A stretch of DNA of 62,054 nt from Cyanobacteria bacterium UBA6984 (GTDB lineage Bacteria > Cyanobacteriota > Vampirovibrionia > Gastranaerophilales > Gastranaerophilaceae), in the NCBI GenBank assembly GCA_002450015.1, contig DJYG01000013.1, positions 1 through 62,054 of the forward strand. Direction: 5' to 3'. Positions 26,410 through 35,411 of this stretch are shown piece by piece. The position numbers and the translations under genes are program-made. Below the pieces are notes generated by a model that did not search any database, was not told the origin of the DNA, and worked only from the letters and a program-made list of their open reading frames with translations. Position 1 is the stretch's first letter. Every line of letters starts with the position of its first letter.

Positions 26410-27060
26410 TTACCAACCGAATAAGCCTAATCCTAATGTACAAATTGTACCTAACACCTTACCGAAAGTATTAGAAGCTTTTGAAGCACCTGTACGTTTT
26501 GCACCTGTAATCATTTCGATATTTTCATCAACAGATGTTTTATTACCCATACCTAAAGACAATGTTCTCATAAATCCATCAGCAAACGAACTTCTACCGT
26601 GAGCTTTTAGGTCTTCTGTCATATAAGAACCTGTCATTTGTGTATATACTTGGTCTGCATATTGTTTTAATGTTAGTTCTTTTTCTTCTTCTGTTCCTTG
26701 TAATTGTGAACCGTATGATGCTCTAATAGCTTGTAAAAGTTTACCATATTCAGCTTTTACATTATCTTGATTATTTGCTCTTATTTCTTGTGCCAAAATT
26801 TGAACTTGTCTTTGAATGCTGCCGTTTTGAGCTTGCATTTGGAATTGGGCATTGTTTTGATTTTGGAATGCAGTTACTTGACGATTTACACCAAAATTAT
26901 CCCATTGTTGAATGTTTTGCATGTATTGTTGAGGGTTCATTGAAACTCCACCAAGCATTCCGAAACCAACACCCATACCCATTCCTGCGTATGGACTCAT
27001 TAGCGGCGCATCCATCATAGTTGTCATGTATGGATTTACCATTCCGAAATTAACTGTCAT
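26410..27060 (-). CDS. NPYMT-type paralogue B, unknown function
   Basis: The 216-residue protein starts MTVNFGMVNPYMTT and shares with paralogue A the Gln/Asn-rich core (NPQQYMQNIQQWDNFGVNR onward), EEEKELTLKQYADQVYTQMT and the hydrophobic end FGKVLGTICTLGLGLFGW. The Gly/Met-rich N-terminal part is shorter. It lies about 220 bp upstream of paralogue A in the same direction. Each copy has its own hairpin and promoter block, so expression is probably separate. Function unknown. Confidence 0.85.
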   Translation of the reverse strand: MTVNFGMVNPYMTTMMDAPLMSPYAGMGMGVGFGMLGGVSMNPQQYMQNIQQWDNFGVNRQVTAFQNQNNAQFQMQAQNGSIQRQVQILAQEIRANNQDNVKAEYGKLLQAIRASYGSQLQGTEEEKELTLKQYADQVYTQMTGSYMTEDLKAHGRSSFADGFMRTLSLGMGNKTSVDENIEMITGAKRTGASKASNTFGKVLGTICTLGLGLFGW

Positions 27061-27072
27061 TTCTAAACCTCC

Positions 27073-27088
27073 AATAACTTGCGTTATC
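27073..27088 (-). promoter_or_regulatory. Stem-loop next to the ribosome site of paralogue B
   Basis: The transcript has ATAAC-GCAA-GTTAT, one closing pair shorter than in copy A, directly before GGAGG. The loop is again GCAA. Confidence 0.6.
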
Positions 27089-27138
27089 TTTATTAAAACC
27101 GTTAAACCAACTTGTAAGTTTTTGTATTATTATCTCAA

Positions 27139-27214
27139 TATCCTTACATCTATATAAAAAAAATTGAAACGCAATAATTGACATGATTTCGGCGTTTTGT
27201 TAAGTTTTGTTAAC
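27139..27214 (-). promoter_or_regulatory. Conserved control block of paralogue B
   Basis: On the minus strand are two perfect 10-bp direct repeats TTAACAAAAC, then AACGCC...TTGCGTT and TATATAGATGTAAGGATAT, matching the block before paralogue A. The 10-bp period places both repeats on the same DNA face. Confidence 0.55.
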
Positions 27215-27221
27215 AAGTTGT

Positions 27222-27281
27222 AAAAAAAGCCCCCGAATTATCGCACACTACGGGGGACTAATCAGTAAAAGAGACATCACT
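27222..27281 (-). ncRNA. Candidate small RNA ending at a strong terminator
   Basis: A terminator (CCCCCG / CGGGGG stem 27230-27256, then seven T residues on the minus strand, 27228-27222) lies between two divergent genes, so it cannot belong to either. On the minus strand TATAAC (27293-27288) with an imperfect TTGGAA upstream could start an RNA near 27281, giving about 60 nt. The hairpin is clear; the promoter is weak. It overlaps the control region of the TPR gene at 27354. Confidence 0.4.
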
Positions 27282-27316
27282 AATATAGTTATACATGTTT
27301 TAAAAAATTTCCAATA

Positions 27317-27346
27317 TTGGACGAAGAAAAATATTTAAATTATAAT
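27317..27346 (+). promoter_or_regulatory. Promoter of the TPR gene
   Basis: TTGGAC (27317-27322), an 18-bp spacer, TATAAT (27341-27346), then 7 nt to ATG 27354. The transcript would begin at or one base before the start codon. No Shine-Dalgarno sequence is present. Confidence 0.6.
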
Positions 27347-27353
27347 CTTTAGC

Positions 27354-27926
27354 ATGAAGAAATTATTTTTTTGTTTATTTTTATTACTATTTTGTACATC
27401 TTTATCTTTTGCAGACGAAATGACTAAATCACAGCAGGCAATTGCATTTTATAATGACAATAACATTGAAGGCGCAATAAAAATCCTTCAATCAATACCT
27501 GAAAATGATAAAACCGCAGAGGATTGGCTTTTAATGGGTAACTTACTTCAGGATAAAAACCAAAAAGCAGAAGCAGTATTCATGTTTAAACGAGCAATTT
27601 TAACCGACAAAAGCTATTATAAACCATACTTTAATCTTGCTAATATATACTTGGAAGAAGAAAGACCTTTAATGGCAATTGATAATTACAAAATTGTAAA
27701 CAGACTAAAACCTGATTTTGCTTATGGTTATTATAATTTAGGTTGTGCATATTTAAAATTGGGAGAATATAAAAAAGCAAAAAGATGTTTTGAGAAAGCT
27801 GTTGAATTAAAAAATACAGAGCCGGATTTTCAATATAATCTTGCGTTTTGCTACAAACAGCTTAACAAATTAAAATTAGCAAATAAACATTTGGAATTTT
27901 ACAATAAATTAATGGAAATGCATTAA
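27354..27926 (+). CDS. Secreted tetratricopeptide repeat protein
   Basis: The 190-residue protein has a clear signal peptide (MKKLFFCLFLLLFCTSLSFA, then DE) and three or four TPR units, for example PYFNLANIYLEEERPLMAID and YYNLGCAYLKLGEYKKAKRC. TPRs form protein-binding scaffolds, here in the periplasm. Another TPR protein follows at 27968, and this pair lies upstream of HDOD and GGDEF signalling genes. The partner is unknown. Confidence 0.85.
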   Translation: MKKLFFCLFLLLFCTSLSFADEMTKSQQAIAFYNDNNIEGAIKILQSIPENDKTAEDWLLMGNLLQDKNQKAEAVFMFKRAILTDKSYYKPYFNLANIYLEEERPLMAIDNYKIVNRLKPDFAYGYYNLGCAYLKLGEYKKAKRCFEKAVELKNTEPDFQYNLAFCYKQLNKLKLANKHLEFYNKLMEMH

Positions 27927-27967
27927 TGCTTGCACTAACCGTTGAATGATATTAATATAAAGAAGTT

Positions 27968-29077
27968 ATGGGTAAGATTTTAGACATAATAATAAAAATA
28001 AGTGCGGCTATAATAGTTGTGTTTATTTTGTATTGTTGCACAATTGGACGAGAATTTGGAATTAAACAAGTACATAAAATTCTTGGCATGTACCACGTAA
28101 ATGTCGGTGATAAAGCATTCAAAAAACATAATATGCAAGACGCAATTAATGCCTATGAAACAGGTTTAGAGCTATTTCCTGAGCACTATGAAGCATGGTT
28201 TAATTTAGGAAATATATATGTGGCATACGAAGATTATTTTTCAGCAACTGAAGCATATCAAAATGCAATAAAAGCAAAAAATAACTATACTCAAGCAAGA
28301 ATGAACTTAGGTATAATAACGGCTGAAAAACTCGGGGACTTCGATGAAGCAATAAACCAATATCAAAGGATTATTAATTCAAAACACTTTCTAATTTCAA
28401 TACCATTTGTATATGACAACAAAAAAAGTGAAACCGCTAATAAAGCTATTGCATACTACAATATGGGTAAAGCATACTCTCAAAAAGCACTTTATCTTCC
28501 AAATAAACTAAAAACAGAAAAAAAAGAATTACTGCATAAAGCAGCAAAAGCCTATGAAAATGCTGTTGAAATAATTAAAGATGATTACAATATGTACTAT
28601 AATTTAGCATTAACGTATCATATATTAGGAGATTACAGAAAAGCAGGTCAATATTATTGCAGTGCAATCGAAACATCACCTATGCAATATGAAGCGCACT
28701 ACAATTTAGGATTAATGCTGAAACATTTACGTCAGGAAACTTATGCTATTGATGAGCTGGAAAAAGCTGCCGTACTATCAACAAGCAGCTATTCAAGCCA
28801 CTCTCAATATATTTTTGATGTTCTAAGCTCAGTTTCAATGGATGCCCTACAAAAAGGACTACCAAATAATATTGACAAACTTATTGCCCAACAAGAACAA
28901 AAAGAAAAAGAAAAAAATAAAAAATCAGATAATAAAAAAGCAACAGAAAAAACTAAACAAGACGAAGATTCTGTCTTTTTGATAAACGGAAAAATTACGG
29001 TTGATGATGACAAAGACCAAACAGTCATAAACAACTTTAAAAAATGCCCTTCAAAATCATTATTTGAAATGAATTAA
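27968..29077 (+). CDS. Membrane-anchored TPR protein
   Basis: The 369-residue protein has an N-terminal membrane helix (residues about 7-27) and about six TPR units (WFNLGNIYVAYEDYFSATEA, YYNLALTYHILGDYRKAGQY, HYNLGLMLKHL). A strongly charged Lys/Glu/Gln region follows (residues about 305-335), and the end is soluble. It resembles assembly scaffolds of envelope complexes. It is close to the preceding TPR gene and 16 bp before the HDOD gene, so an operon is likely. Confidence 0.8.
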   Translation: MGKILDIIIKISAAIIVVFILYCCTIGREFGIKQVHKILGMYHVNVGDKAFKKHNMQDAINAYETGLELFPEHYEAWFNLGNIYVAYEDYFSATEAYQNAIKAKNNYTQARMNLGIITAEKLGDFDEAINQYQRIINSKHFLISIPFVYDNKKSETANKAIAYYNMGKAYSQKALYLPNKLKTEKKELLHKAAKAYENAVEIIKDDYNMYYNLALTYHILGDYRKAGQYYCSAIETSPMQYEAHYNLGLMLKHLRQETYAIDELEKAAVLSTSSYSSHSQYIFDVLSSVSMDALQKGLPNNIDKLIAQQEQKEKEKNKKSDNKKATEKTKQDEDSVFLINGKITVDDDKDQTVINNFKKCPSKSLFEMN

Positions 29078-29093
29078 AAAATAGGTAAAACAA

Positions 29094-30269
29094 TTGAAAA
29101 CAATAGCATATTTATGCAGCTACAATGAAAATACAGAACAATTTAACAAGGATATATCACAGCAAAAAGCAGATATAAAAATTTTCTGTGATTTACACAA
29201 AATTGAATTAGATGAAATCTTTGTTGAAACAAGTACAAGAGATGATTTCAAGCCTGTATTGTTAGAAATTATGAGTAAATTTTATAATAATGCCGAAAAG
29301 CTTATTATATCAAATAACAGTGTTATTAGCAGTAATTCAGATTTTAAGGACTGGGTATTTGATGAATTTAATAGAATGAATATTGAAATTATAGTAATAA
29401 ATTCACAAAAAGAACTTTTACCACCTAAATTATTGTCAAATTTAGCAGAGAACATAAAAAATATACCCTCGTTACCCGAAATAATAACTAAATCACTTGA
29501 AATTATGCAAGACAAAAATACGTCTGCATCTACACTTGCCAAAATAATTTCTAACGATATTGGTCTTACAGCAAGAGTATTAAAGCTTGTGAATTCTGCA
29601 TATTATGGATTTCCAAAACAAATATCAACAATTCAACAAGCCATAACAATTCTTGGATTTACAACAATTAAGGGAATTATAATTTCTGCAAGCATATATA
29701 AAATGTTTTCTGAAAACCCAATAAATAAAACATTTAACTATAAAAATTTTTGGAAACATTCATTGCTAACTGCAACAGCAGCAAAAGAAATTTTATTTTC
29801 TATAAATAAAAACTCTAATGACGATATTTTTGCAGCTGCATTTTTGCATGACATAGGCAAAATTATATTTGCTCAATATGATAAACAAAATTATGCAAAC
29901 GTTTGCAAATATGATTATATAAACACGCAAGAATTACTGAAAGCAGAAGAAGAAGCATGCGGACTAAACCATTGTGAAATAGGAAACATGGTTGCATATT
30001 CTTGGAACTTACCTGAAATTTTTTGCGATGTTATAACATACCACCATACACCTGAAAAAAGCTCTAAATATGAAAAAGAATGCAGCATTGTGTATCTGGC
30101 AAATATGATTGCAGAAAGTACAGAGAGTAACAAAAATTTAAATATTGATAACATTCCGTTAGATATACTTGAAAAATTAAATATTTCGGCGGACAATATA
30201 AGTGGGATACAAGAAAAATTAAATAAAATTGCTATTAATATTAATGACATTAGCAGTTTTTTAGAATAA
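29094..30269 (+). CDS. Resolvase-fold-like / HDOD fusion protein
   Basis: The 391-residue protein has a C-terminal HDOD domain (about residues 118-325; PSLPEIITKSLEIM, VNSAYYG, AAFLHDIGKIIFAQYD, TYHHTP), a signalling module related to HD phosphohydrolases. The first 105 residues look like a degenerate serine-recombinase catalytic domain (IAYLCSYNENT, then DISQQKADIKIFCDLHKIEL and KLIISNN), without the usual YxRVS catalytic Arg. This is a fold-level reading by eye. The start is a TTG at 29094 with AGG upstream. It is followed by the diguanylate cyclase gene. Confidence 0.75.
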   Translation: MKTIAYLCSYNENTEQFNKDISQQKADIKIFCDLHKIELDEIFVETSTRDDFKPVLLEIMSKFYNNAEKLIISNNSVISSNSDFKDWVFDEFNRMNIEIIVINSQKELLPPKLLSNLAENIKNIPSLPEIITKSLEIMQDKNTSASTLAKIISNDIGLTARVLKLVNSAYYGFPKQISTIQQAITILGFTTIKGIIISASIYKMFSENPINKTFNYKNFWKHSLLTATAAKEILFSINKNSNDDIFAAAFLHDIGKIIFAQYDKQNYANVCKYDYINTQELLKAEEEACGLNHCEIGNMVAYSWNLPEIFCDVITYHHTPEKSSKYEKECSIVYLANMIAESTESNKNLNIDNIPLDILEKLNISADNISGIQEKLNKIAININDISSFLE

Positions 30270-30286
30270 ATGAAAGGCATGTGTAA

Positions 30287-31756
30287 ATGAGCGAAGCATT
30301 TAATCAAGAAAATGTAAACTCAAAAGAATTAGATTTCTTATCGCAAGTATCTATAGGTTTGACTCAAAATTCAGAACCTGAAGATATTATGCAAGCCCTT
30401 GCCGATTCTTTTAGAAGTATTGTAAAACTTGAAGACTTAAATATATATATATACGACGAAAATACACAAAAACTTAGAGATTACACTAAAAGTTGGATTG
30501 TAATTGACGAAACACACGATAAAAAATATACAGAAAAATTATATAAAGTTGTAAATGAATCAAAGTATGACGACTTTTTGATTAATGATAACAGTATTAA
30601 TATAAAAGACTTTTGGGATATTAACAAATATATCAGCACACGTAAAAATACAATTTTATTCCCGCTTATGAAAGGCGAAACACCTTATGGCTTGATTGAA
30701 CTTGTTATTAACCTTACAATATCTGATATTTTGACAATTGACTTTTTTAAAGCACTGATTATTGCAGCATATCAAGTTTCTTTAAAGATCCAAAACAAAG
30801 TTCTTGCCGATAAAATGCAAGCAAACATTGATTTTTACGACGCAATGAAAAATATTGCAAAAATTATTGAAACTCAATATGACTTAAACTATATTATACC
30901 ACTAATCGGTGAATTGATTGATAAATTTATTTCTGACCATTTAATATATATATTCCTTAACCAAAAAGGGAAATTTAATTTAGTATGGCCGGCAGCCTGC
31001 AGAGATACAAAAATATTAGAAATGGTTAATAATATCGGTGATGACACTCAATGTATTTTGGCAGATGATAATAAAATCGGATTGTTTCCAATAATTGCAG
31101 CAGATTCATCAATATTAGGCTGTATAGTTGCACACAGCCACATTGATAAACTTACACAAAGAGAAATTGATTATATCGACCAATTGACTAAACAATCATC
31201 AATTACAATTCAACGTGCTAATATGTATGCTGAAGTATTACAGCACGCAACATTAGATGCACTTACAGGGCTAAACAACCGCCGTCAATTTGAAGTTCGA
31301 TTAAAACAAGAAGTTGCAGCAGCTAAACGTCAACAAAAACCATTATGCGCCATAATGCTTGATATAGACTTTTTCAAAAAAGTTAACGACAATTATGGAC
31401 ACGCTGTTGGAGATGAAGTTCTTAAAAATGTAGCAGAAATTATTAAAGAAAGCCTTAGAGAATCTGATATACCATCAAGATATGGTGGAGAAGAATTTGC
31501 AATTCTACTTCCATATACAAAACTTGAAGAAGCAGGCAGCGTTGCACAAAGATTAAGAAGCAATGTTGAAGCAAAACACGTTGATTTAACAAAAGTAAAA
31601 GATGCAAAAATAAGCGAAATTCAAGTTACAATAAGCGTTGGTGTCTATGAATACAAAGACGGAGATGAGCCTCAACAATTATATACAAAAGCCGATAAAG
31701 CTCTATACTATGCAAAAGAACATGGAAGAAATAAAGTTATTATAAACAGAGGATAA
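30287..31756 (+). CDS. GAF-GAF-GGDEF diguanylate cyclase
   Basis: The 489-residue soluble protein ends with a GGDEF domain (from about residue 320; LDALTGLNNRRQFE) with active-site GGEEF at 400-404, so it should make c-di-GMP. An RxxD at 391-394, five residues before the signature, is the inhibitory I-site. Two GAF-like sensory domains lie before it (about 15-175 and 180-310). It has a ribosome site (AAAGGCATGTGTAA) before ATG and is followed one base later by tsaE. Confidence 0.92.
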   Translation: MSEAFNQENVNSKELDFLSQVSIGLTQNSEPEDIMQALADSFRSIVKLEDLNIYIYDENTQKLRDYTKSWIVIDETHDKKYTEKLYKVVNESKYDDFLINDNSINIKDFWDINKYISTRKNTILFPLMKGETPYGLIELVINLTISDILTIDFFKALIIAAYQVSLKIQNKVLADKMQANIDFYDAMKNIAKIIETQYDLNYIIPLIGELIDKFISDHLIYIFLNQKGKFNLVWPAACRDTKILEMVNNIGDDTQCILADDNKIGLFPIIAADSSILGCIVAHSHIDKLTQREIDYIDQLTKQSSITIQRANMYAEVLQHATLDALTGLNNRRQFEVRLKQEVAAAKRQQKPLCAIMLDIDFFKKVNDNYGHAVGDEVLKNVAEIIKESLRESDIPSRYGGEEFAILLPYTKLEEAGSVAQRLRSNVEAKHVDLTKVKDAKISEIQVTISVGVYEYKDGDEPQQLYTKADKALYYAKEHGRNKVIINRG

Positions 31757-31757
31757 C

Positions 31758-32231
31758 ATGAAAGAGTTTTCTATAATCTGTAAAACACTAAAAGATACAG
31801 AACTTTTAGCTAAAAATATTGCGCCATTATTAGAAAATGGTTGCTTTATAAATTTGTTCGGAGAAATTGGAGCAGGAAAAACTGCACTTGTAAAACTTGT
31901 GGCAGCTGAGATTGGCATACAAGAACACGTAACAAGTCCAAGTTTTGTTATTCTAAATGAATATCACACAGGAAAACTTCCTGTTTATCACTTTGATTTG
32001 TATCGGTTGGAAAATGTAGGTGTTAAAACTGTTTGCGATGAATTGAGAGAATATTCTCAAGGTAAAATACTAACATTTGTAGAATGGGCAGAATTTTCTC
32101 AAAACGAAATTCCATTTAACAGAATTGAAATAAATGTAACTTATGAAGACAATGATAACCGCAAATATTCATTAAAATCTTATGGCGATAAAGAAGATAA
32201 CATAATTGAGGATTTAAAAAAATGTTATTAG
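31758..32231 (+). CDS. tsaE: tRNA threonylcarbamoylation ATPase TsaE
   Basis: TsaE is the ATPase that drives the TsaBD complex for t6A formation. The 157-residue protein shows LFGEIGAGKTALVKLVA (Walker A), VTSPSFVILNEY, the DLYRLE motif and FVEWAE. It overlaps tsaB by 10 bp and follows the cyclase gene closely, with GAGG before ATG. Confidence 0.95.
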   Translation: MKEFSIICKTLKDTELLAKNIAPLLENGCFINLFGEIGAGKTALVKLVAAEIGIQEHVTSPSFVILNEYHTGKLPVYHFDLYRLENVGVKTVCDELREYSQGKILTFVEWAEFSQNEIPFNRIEINVTYEDNDNRKYSLKSYGDKEDNIIEDLKKCY

Positions 32232-32845
32232 CATTTGACACTTGCTTAGACAAAACATATATTGGAATTGGAGAAAACGGAAAAACTATTGACTCTGTAA
32301 TCATAGAAAACAATGGTAATACATACCATTCTGCATATCTGATTTCGAACATTAGAAATTTACTAAAAAAACACCATTTTTCACCTAAAGATATTACAGC
32401 AGTCGCAACAGATATAGGACCGGGAAGCTTTACAGGCATAAGAGCATGTGTAACCGTTGCAAAAGTTATGGCTCAACAGCTTGGTTTAAAAACTTACGGA
32501 ATTTCATCACTGGAAATCATTTCACAATTGACAAAAGATTCCTCAAAAACATTAGTTTTACTTGATGCAAGAAAAAATATGACTTATGTATGGAATGAAG
32601 AAATTCTTGGAGCAATACTGATTGATGACGTAAAAAGCATGGTTATTGAGGATAAATACTCTATAATTTGCGATGAAGCTATGTTCAATATTTTTTCTAA
32701 AATTACGGATGATATAAAAATATATACAAATTTAAATCATAATTTTTCAGAAATTTTAATATCTTTAGCAGAAAAAAAACAGGCAGGAGATTGGAAGACA
32801 TTAAATCCTCTTTACATTCAACCGCCGCCTGTTTTTGGCAAATAA
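32222..32845 (+). CDS. tsaB: tRNA threonylcarbamoyl adenosine protein TsaB
   Basis: TsaB is the scaffold partner of TsaD. The 207-residue protein has LLAFDTCLDKTYIGIG and the signature DIGPGSFTGIRACVTVAKVMA, followed by GISSLEIISQL. It is full length for the family. It converges with the GH57 gene, whose stop is 4 bp away. TsaC, the first enzyme of the pathway, is not in this window. Confidence 0.94.
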   Translation: MLLAFDTCLDKTYIGIGENGKTIDSVIIENNGNTYHSAYLISNIRNLLKKHHFSPKDITAVATDIGPGSFTGIRACVTVAKVMAQQLGLKTYGISSLEIISQLTKDSSKTLVLLDARKNMTYVWNEEILGAILIDDVKSMVIEDKYSIICDEAMFNIFSKITDDIKIYTNLNHNFSEILISLAEKKQAGDWKTLNPLYIQPPPVFGK

Positions 32846-32849
32846 ACCT

Positions 32850-35348
32850 TTACATGTGACTAAGAACAACTTTATCGAGTTTATTTCTATAAAAATCGGT
32901 ATTTATATTTAATTTTTTCCCTATTTCCAATAATATTTCGATAAATTCTTTATCTGAACTATTTTTAAAATCTTTTAAGTTTTCAATAAATTCGCCAACT
33001 TCGTGGAAAATCTTGTTATAATATGTATTTTGAGCCTCAGCTATATCAACCTTCAAATCAAGCTTTTCAATAAAGTCAAAAATTTCCAATATTACTTCGG
33101 CTTGATGAATTTCAATACTGTTTGTAAGTCTGTTTATGTTTTGCAAAAGCTTATGGCTGAACATTTTTGAAGTAGGCTCTTTATCAATTGTCACACCAAT
33201 TTTCTTAGCCTCAAAAGAAATATCTGCTGCTTTTTGTATAACATCAGGGTCTAAATATGATTTTGAGTCATACATTAAATCATTAAATTGGCGCGCAAGA
33301 GCATATCCTGCAGCAAGTTTAAATTCATCAGGAACACTTAAACCTAAAGACTGCATTTGATATATTGAAGCCTTGCCATCATTATACAAATCTTCATAAG
33401 TTTGAGCAAATTTATCCATTTTATCTTTGAGAAGAATTTCAAGAATTTTCCTTCTTTCTTCAATAAATATATCTTTCAATGTGAAATATTCTTTTCCGAA
33501 ATATTCATCAATTGCACGTATAATTTCAGTCAACGGATTAATTAAAAAGTTTTTAACAAGTTCCTTTTGAATTCTTGTGTACTCTGCTTCAGTAGAAAAA
33601 TCTTTTATAGCGCAATGGAAATCTCCACCTTGATATTGCATAAGAACAAATACTAAATTAGACTTTTCTAAAGTTATCTTTGATGTAACCTCAATATTGC
33701 CTATAACAAAATTTGCATTGCCTTTTTCAACTTTTTTATATGAATTTTTCTTAATTTTATAACAATAAACTTCTTCTTCATCACCAAAAACTTGATATAA
33801 TGACGAAATTGCCCAAAGTGATGCTATTTGCTTTGTAGTTACAACAGAAGGTTTCACAAACCGTTCATAAATATCTTTGCCTGTACCATACTCCTTAAAA
33901 TTACTATGAGCATTAGACAAAATTTCTAAAAATTTGCCTTCAAAATTTTTGTTAGTAAATTTTGATGCAAGCTGCATTGCACGAGCAGCATATTTCATTA
34001 TTTGTGTCGTTTCTATACCCGAAATTTCAGAGAAAAACCATCCGCAGCTTGTGTACATAAGCATTGCCTGACGCTGAATTTCTAGAAGCTCCATAGCTCT
34101 TACTTTTTCTTCATCGTCTAATTCAGGCAAAAAATTATCATTTTGAAAGCGCTTTATAACACGTTCTGCTCTATTTAAAATAACATCAATATATTTATTT
34201 CTAACTTCCCAGCAATCATATTTAAAATATTTTTTACCTTCTTCCTCGAAAATAGTACTAAGTTCATCTCTTAAATAATCCAAAGCTTCTCTAAGAGGCT
34301 TTCTCCATTTTTGATTCCAGCCCGGATGTCCTCCTGTCGAACAACCGCAATCTTCTTTCCATCTGCCTACACCATGGAAACAACTCCAAGAAGAAGCCTG
34401 CTTTATCTCAACTTCCCAATCGCTTCTAAAGTTTTCTAAAAACTCTCCGTAATTTGTTAAAATAAAACCTTCATCTTCTGCTTTAACTTTTAAAACATAA
34501 GCCAAAGCCATATCACCAAACTTCGTATGATGTCCATAACTTTCGCCGTCTGTCGCAATATTTATTAATTGATTATAATCTCTTGAACCAGAAACACCTT
34601 CTTTTAGCCTTCTGATAAATTTATTACCATCTTTCAACAACTCATCAAAAGCAACCGATTTTGATATAGCACCATCATAGAAAAATAAATCAATATATTT
34701 TCCTGGAGCCGACTTGATATAATACCTGTATGAACGTGCAGGATCAATATTTCCCCAGCTCACATCCTGCCAATTTGAATCAGGAATTCTCTTTACTCTT
34801 TGAGCCTGATATGGTGATAATATTGTAAATTTAATACCATTTTCAACTAATACCCTCAAAGTATCATCATCAACGGCAGTTTCTGCAAGCCACATACCTT
34901 CCGGTTGACGCCCAAAACGATATACGAAATCTTTTATACCCCATTTAACCTGAGTTTGCTTATCATGCTCATTTGCTAACGGCATAATCATGTGGTTATA
35001 TACCTGAGCAATAGCGTTACCGTGCCCGTTATGTTCCAAAACACTCTTAATATCGGCTTTTATAATCCTATCGTATGCGAGCGGTGAAAATTCCTGCATC
35101 CAAGATAATAATGTAGGACCAAAATTGAAACTCATTTTTTCATAATTATTAACAACATCCAAAATTCTGTTTCTGTTATCAACAATTTTTGATACGGAAT
35201 TTGGATTGTAACATTCTGCGTTTACCCTTTCGTTCCAGTCATGACAAGGCAATGCACTATCTTGCAGTTCAATAGCCTCTATCCAAGGATTTTCTCTTGG
35301 AGGTTGATAAAAGTGTCCATGTATAGTTAAATAATTTTTATTACCCAT
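32850..35348 (-). CDS. GH57 / DUF3536 glycoside hydrolase
   Basis: The 832-residue protein starts with the GH57 signature IHGHFYQPPRENPW and contains RQPEGMWLAETAVDDDTL and DGESYGHHTKFGD, the conserved regions of the DUF3536 subgroup. Further back are motifs such as WSCFHGVGRW and CSCGGHP-like CGCSTGGHPGWNQKWR. GH57 enzymes act on alpha-glucans such as glycogen, and no signal peptide is visible, so a cytosolic glycogen-linked role is likely. GGGAG precedes ATG. The exact substrate of DUF3536 enzymes is unproven as far as I know. Confidence 0.85.
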   Translation of the reverse strand: MGNKNYLTIHGHFYQPPRENPWIEAIELQDSALPCHDWNERVNAECYNPNSVSKIVDNRNRILDVVNNYEKMSFNFGPTLLSWMQEFSPLAYDRIIKADIKSVLEHNGHGNAIAQVYNHMIMPLANEHDKQTQVKWGIKDFVYRFGRQPEGMWLAETAVDDDTLRVLVENGIKFTILSPYQAQRVKRIPDSNWQDVSWGNIDPARSYRYYIKSAPGKYIDLFFYDGAISKSVAFDELLKDGNKFIRRLKEGVSGSRDYNQLINIATDGESYGHHTKFGDMALAYVLKVKAEDEGFILTNYGEFLENFRSDWEVEIKQASSWSCFHGVGRWKEDCGCSTGGHPGWNQKWRKPLREALDYLRDELSTIFEEEGKKYFKYDCWEVRNKYIDVILNRAERVIKRFQNDNFLPELDDEEKVRAMELLEIQRQAMLMYTSCGWFFSEISGIETTQIMKYAARAMQLASKFTNKNFEGKFLEILSNAHSNFKEYGTGKDIYERFVKPSVVTTKQIASLWAISSLYQVFGDEEEVYCYKIKKNSYKKVEKGNANFVIGNIEVTSKITLEKSNLVFVLMQYQGGDFHCAIKDFSTEAEYTRIQKELVKNFLINPLTEIIRAIDEYFGKEYFTLKDIFIEERRKILEILLKDKMDKFAQTYEDLYNDGKASIYQMQSLGLSVPDEFKLAAGYALARQFNDLMYDSKSYLDPDVIQKAADISFEAKKIGVTIDKEPTSKMFSHKLLQNINRLTNSIEIHQAEVILEIFDFIEKLDLKVDIAEAQNTYYNKIFHEVGEFIENLKDFKNSSDKEFIEILLEIGKKLNINTDFYRNKLDKVVLSHM

Positions 35349-35411
35349 AATTTACTCCCTATTTACAGATATTTTAACACAGGACATTATTGTATCATTC
35401 ATTCAAATAGT

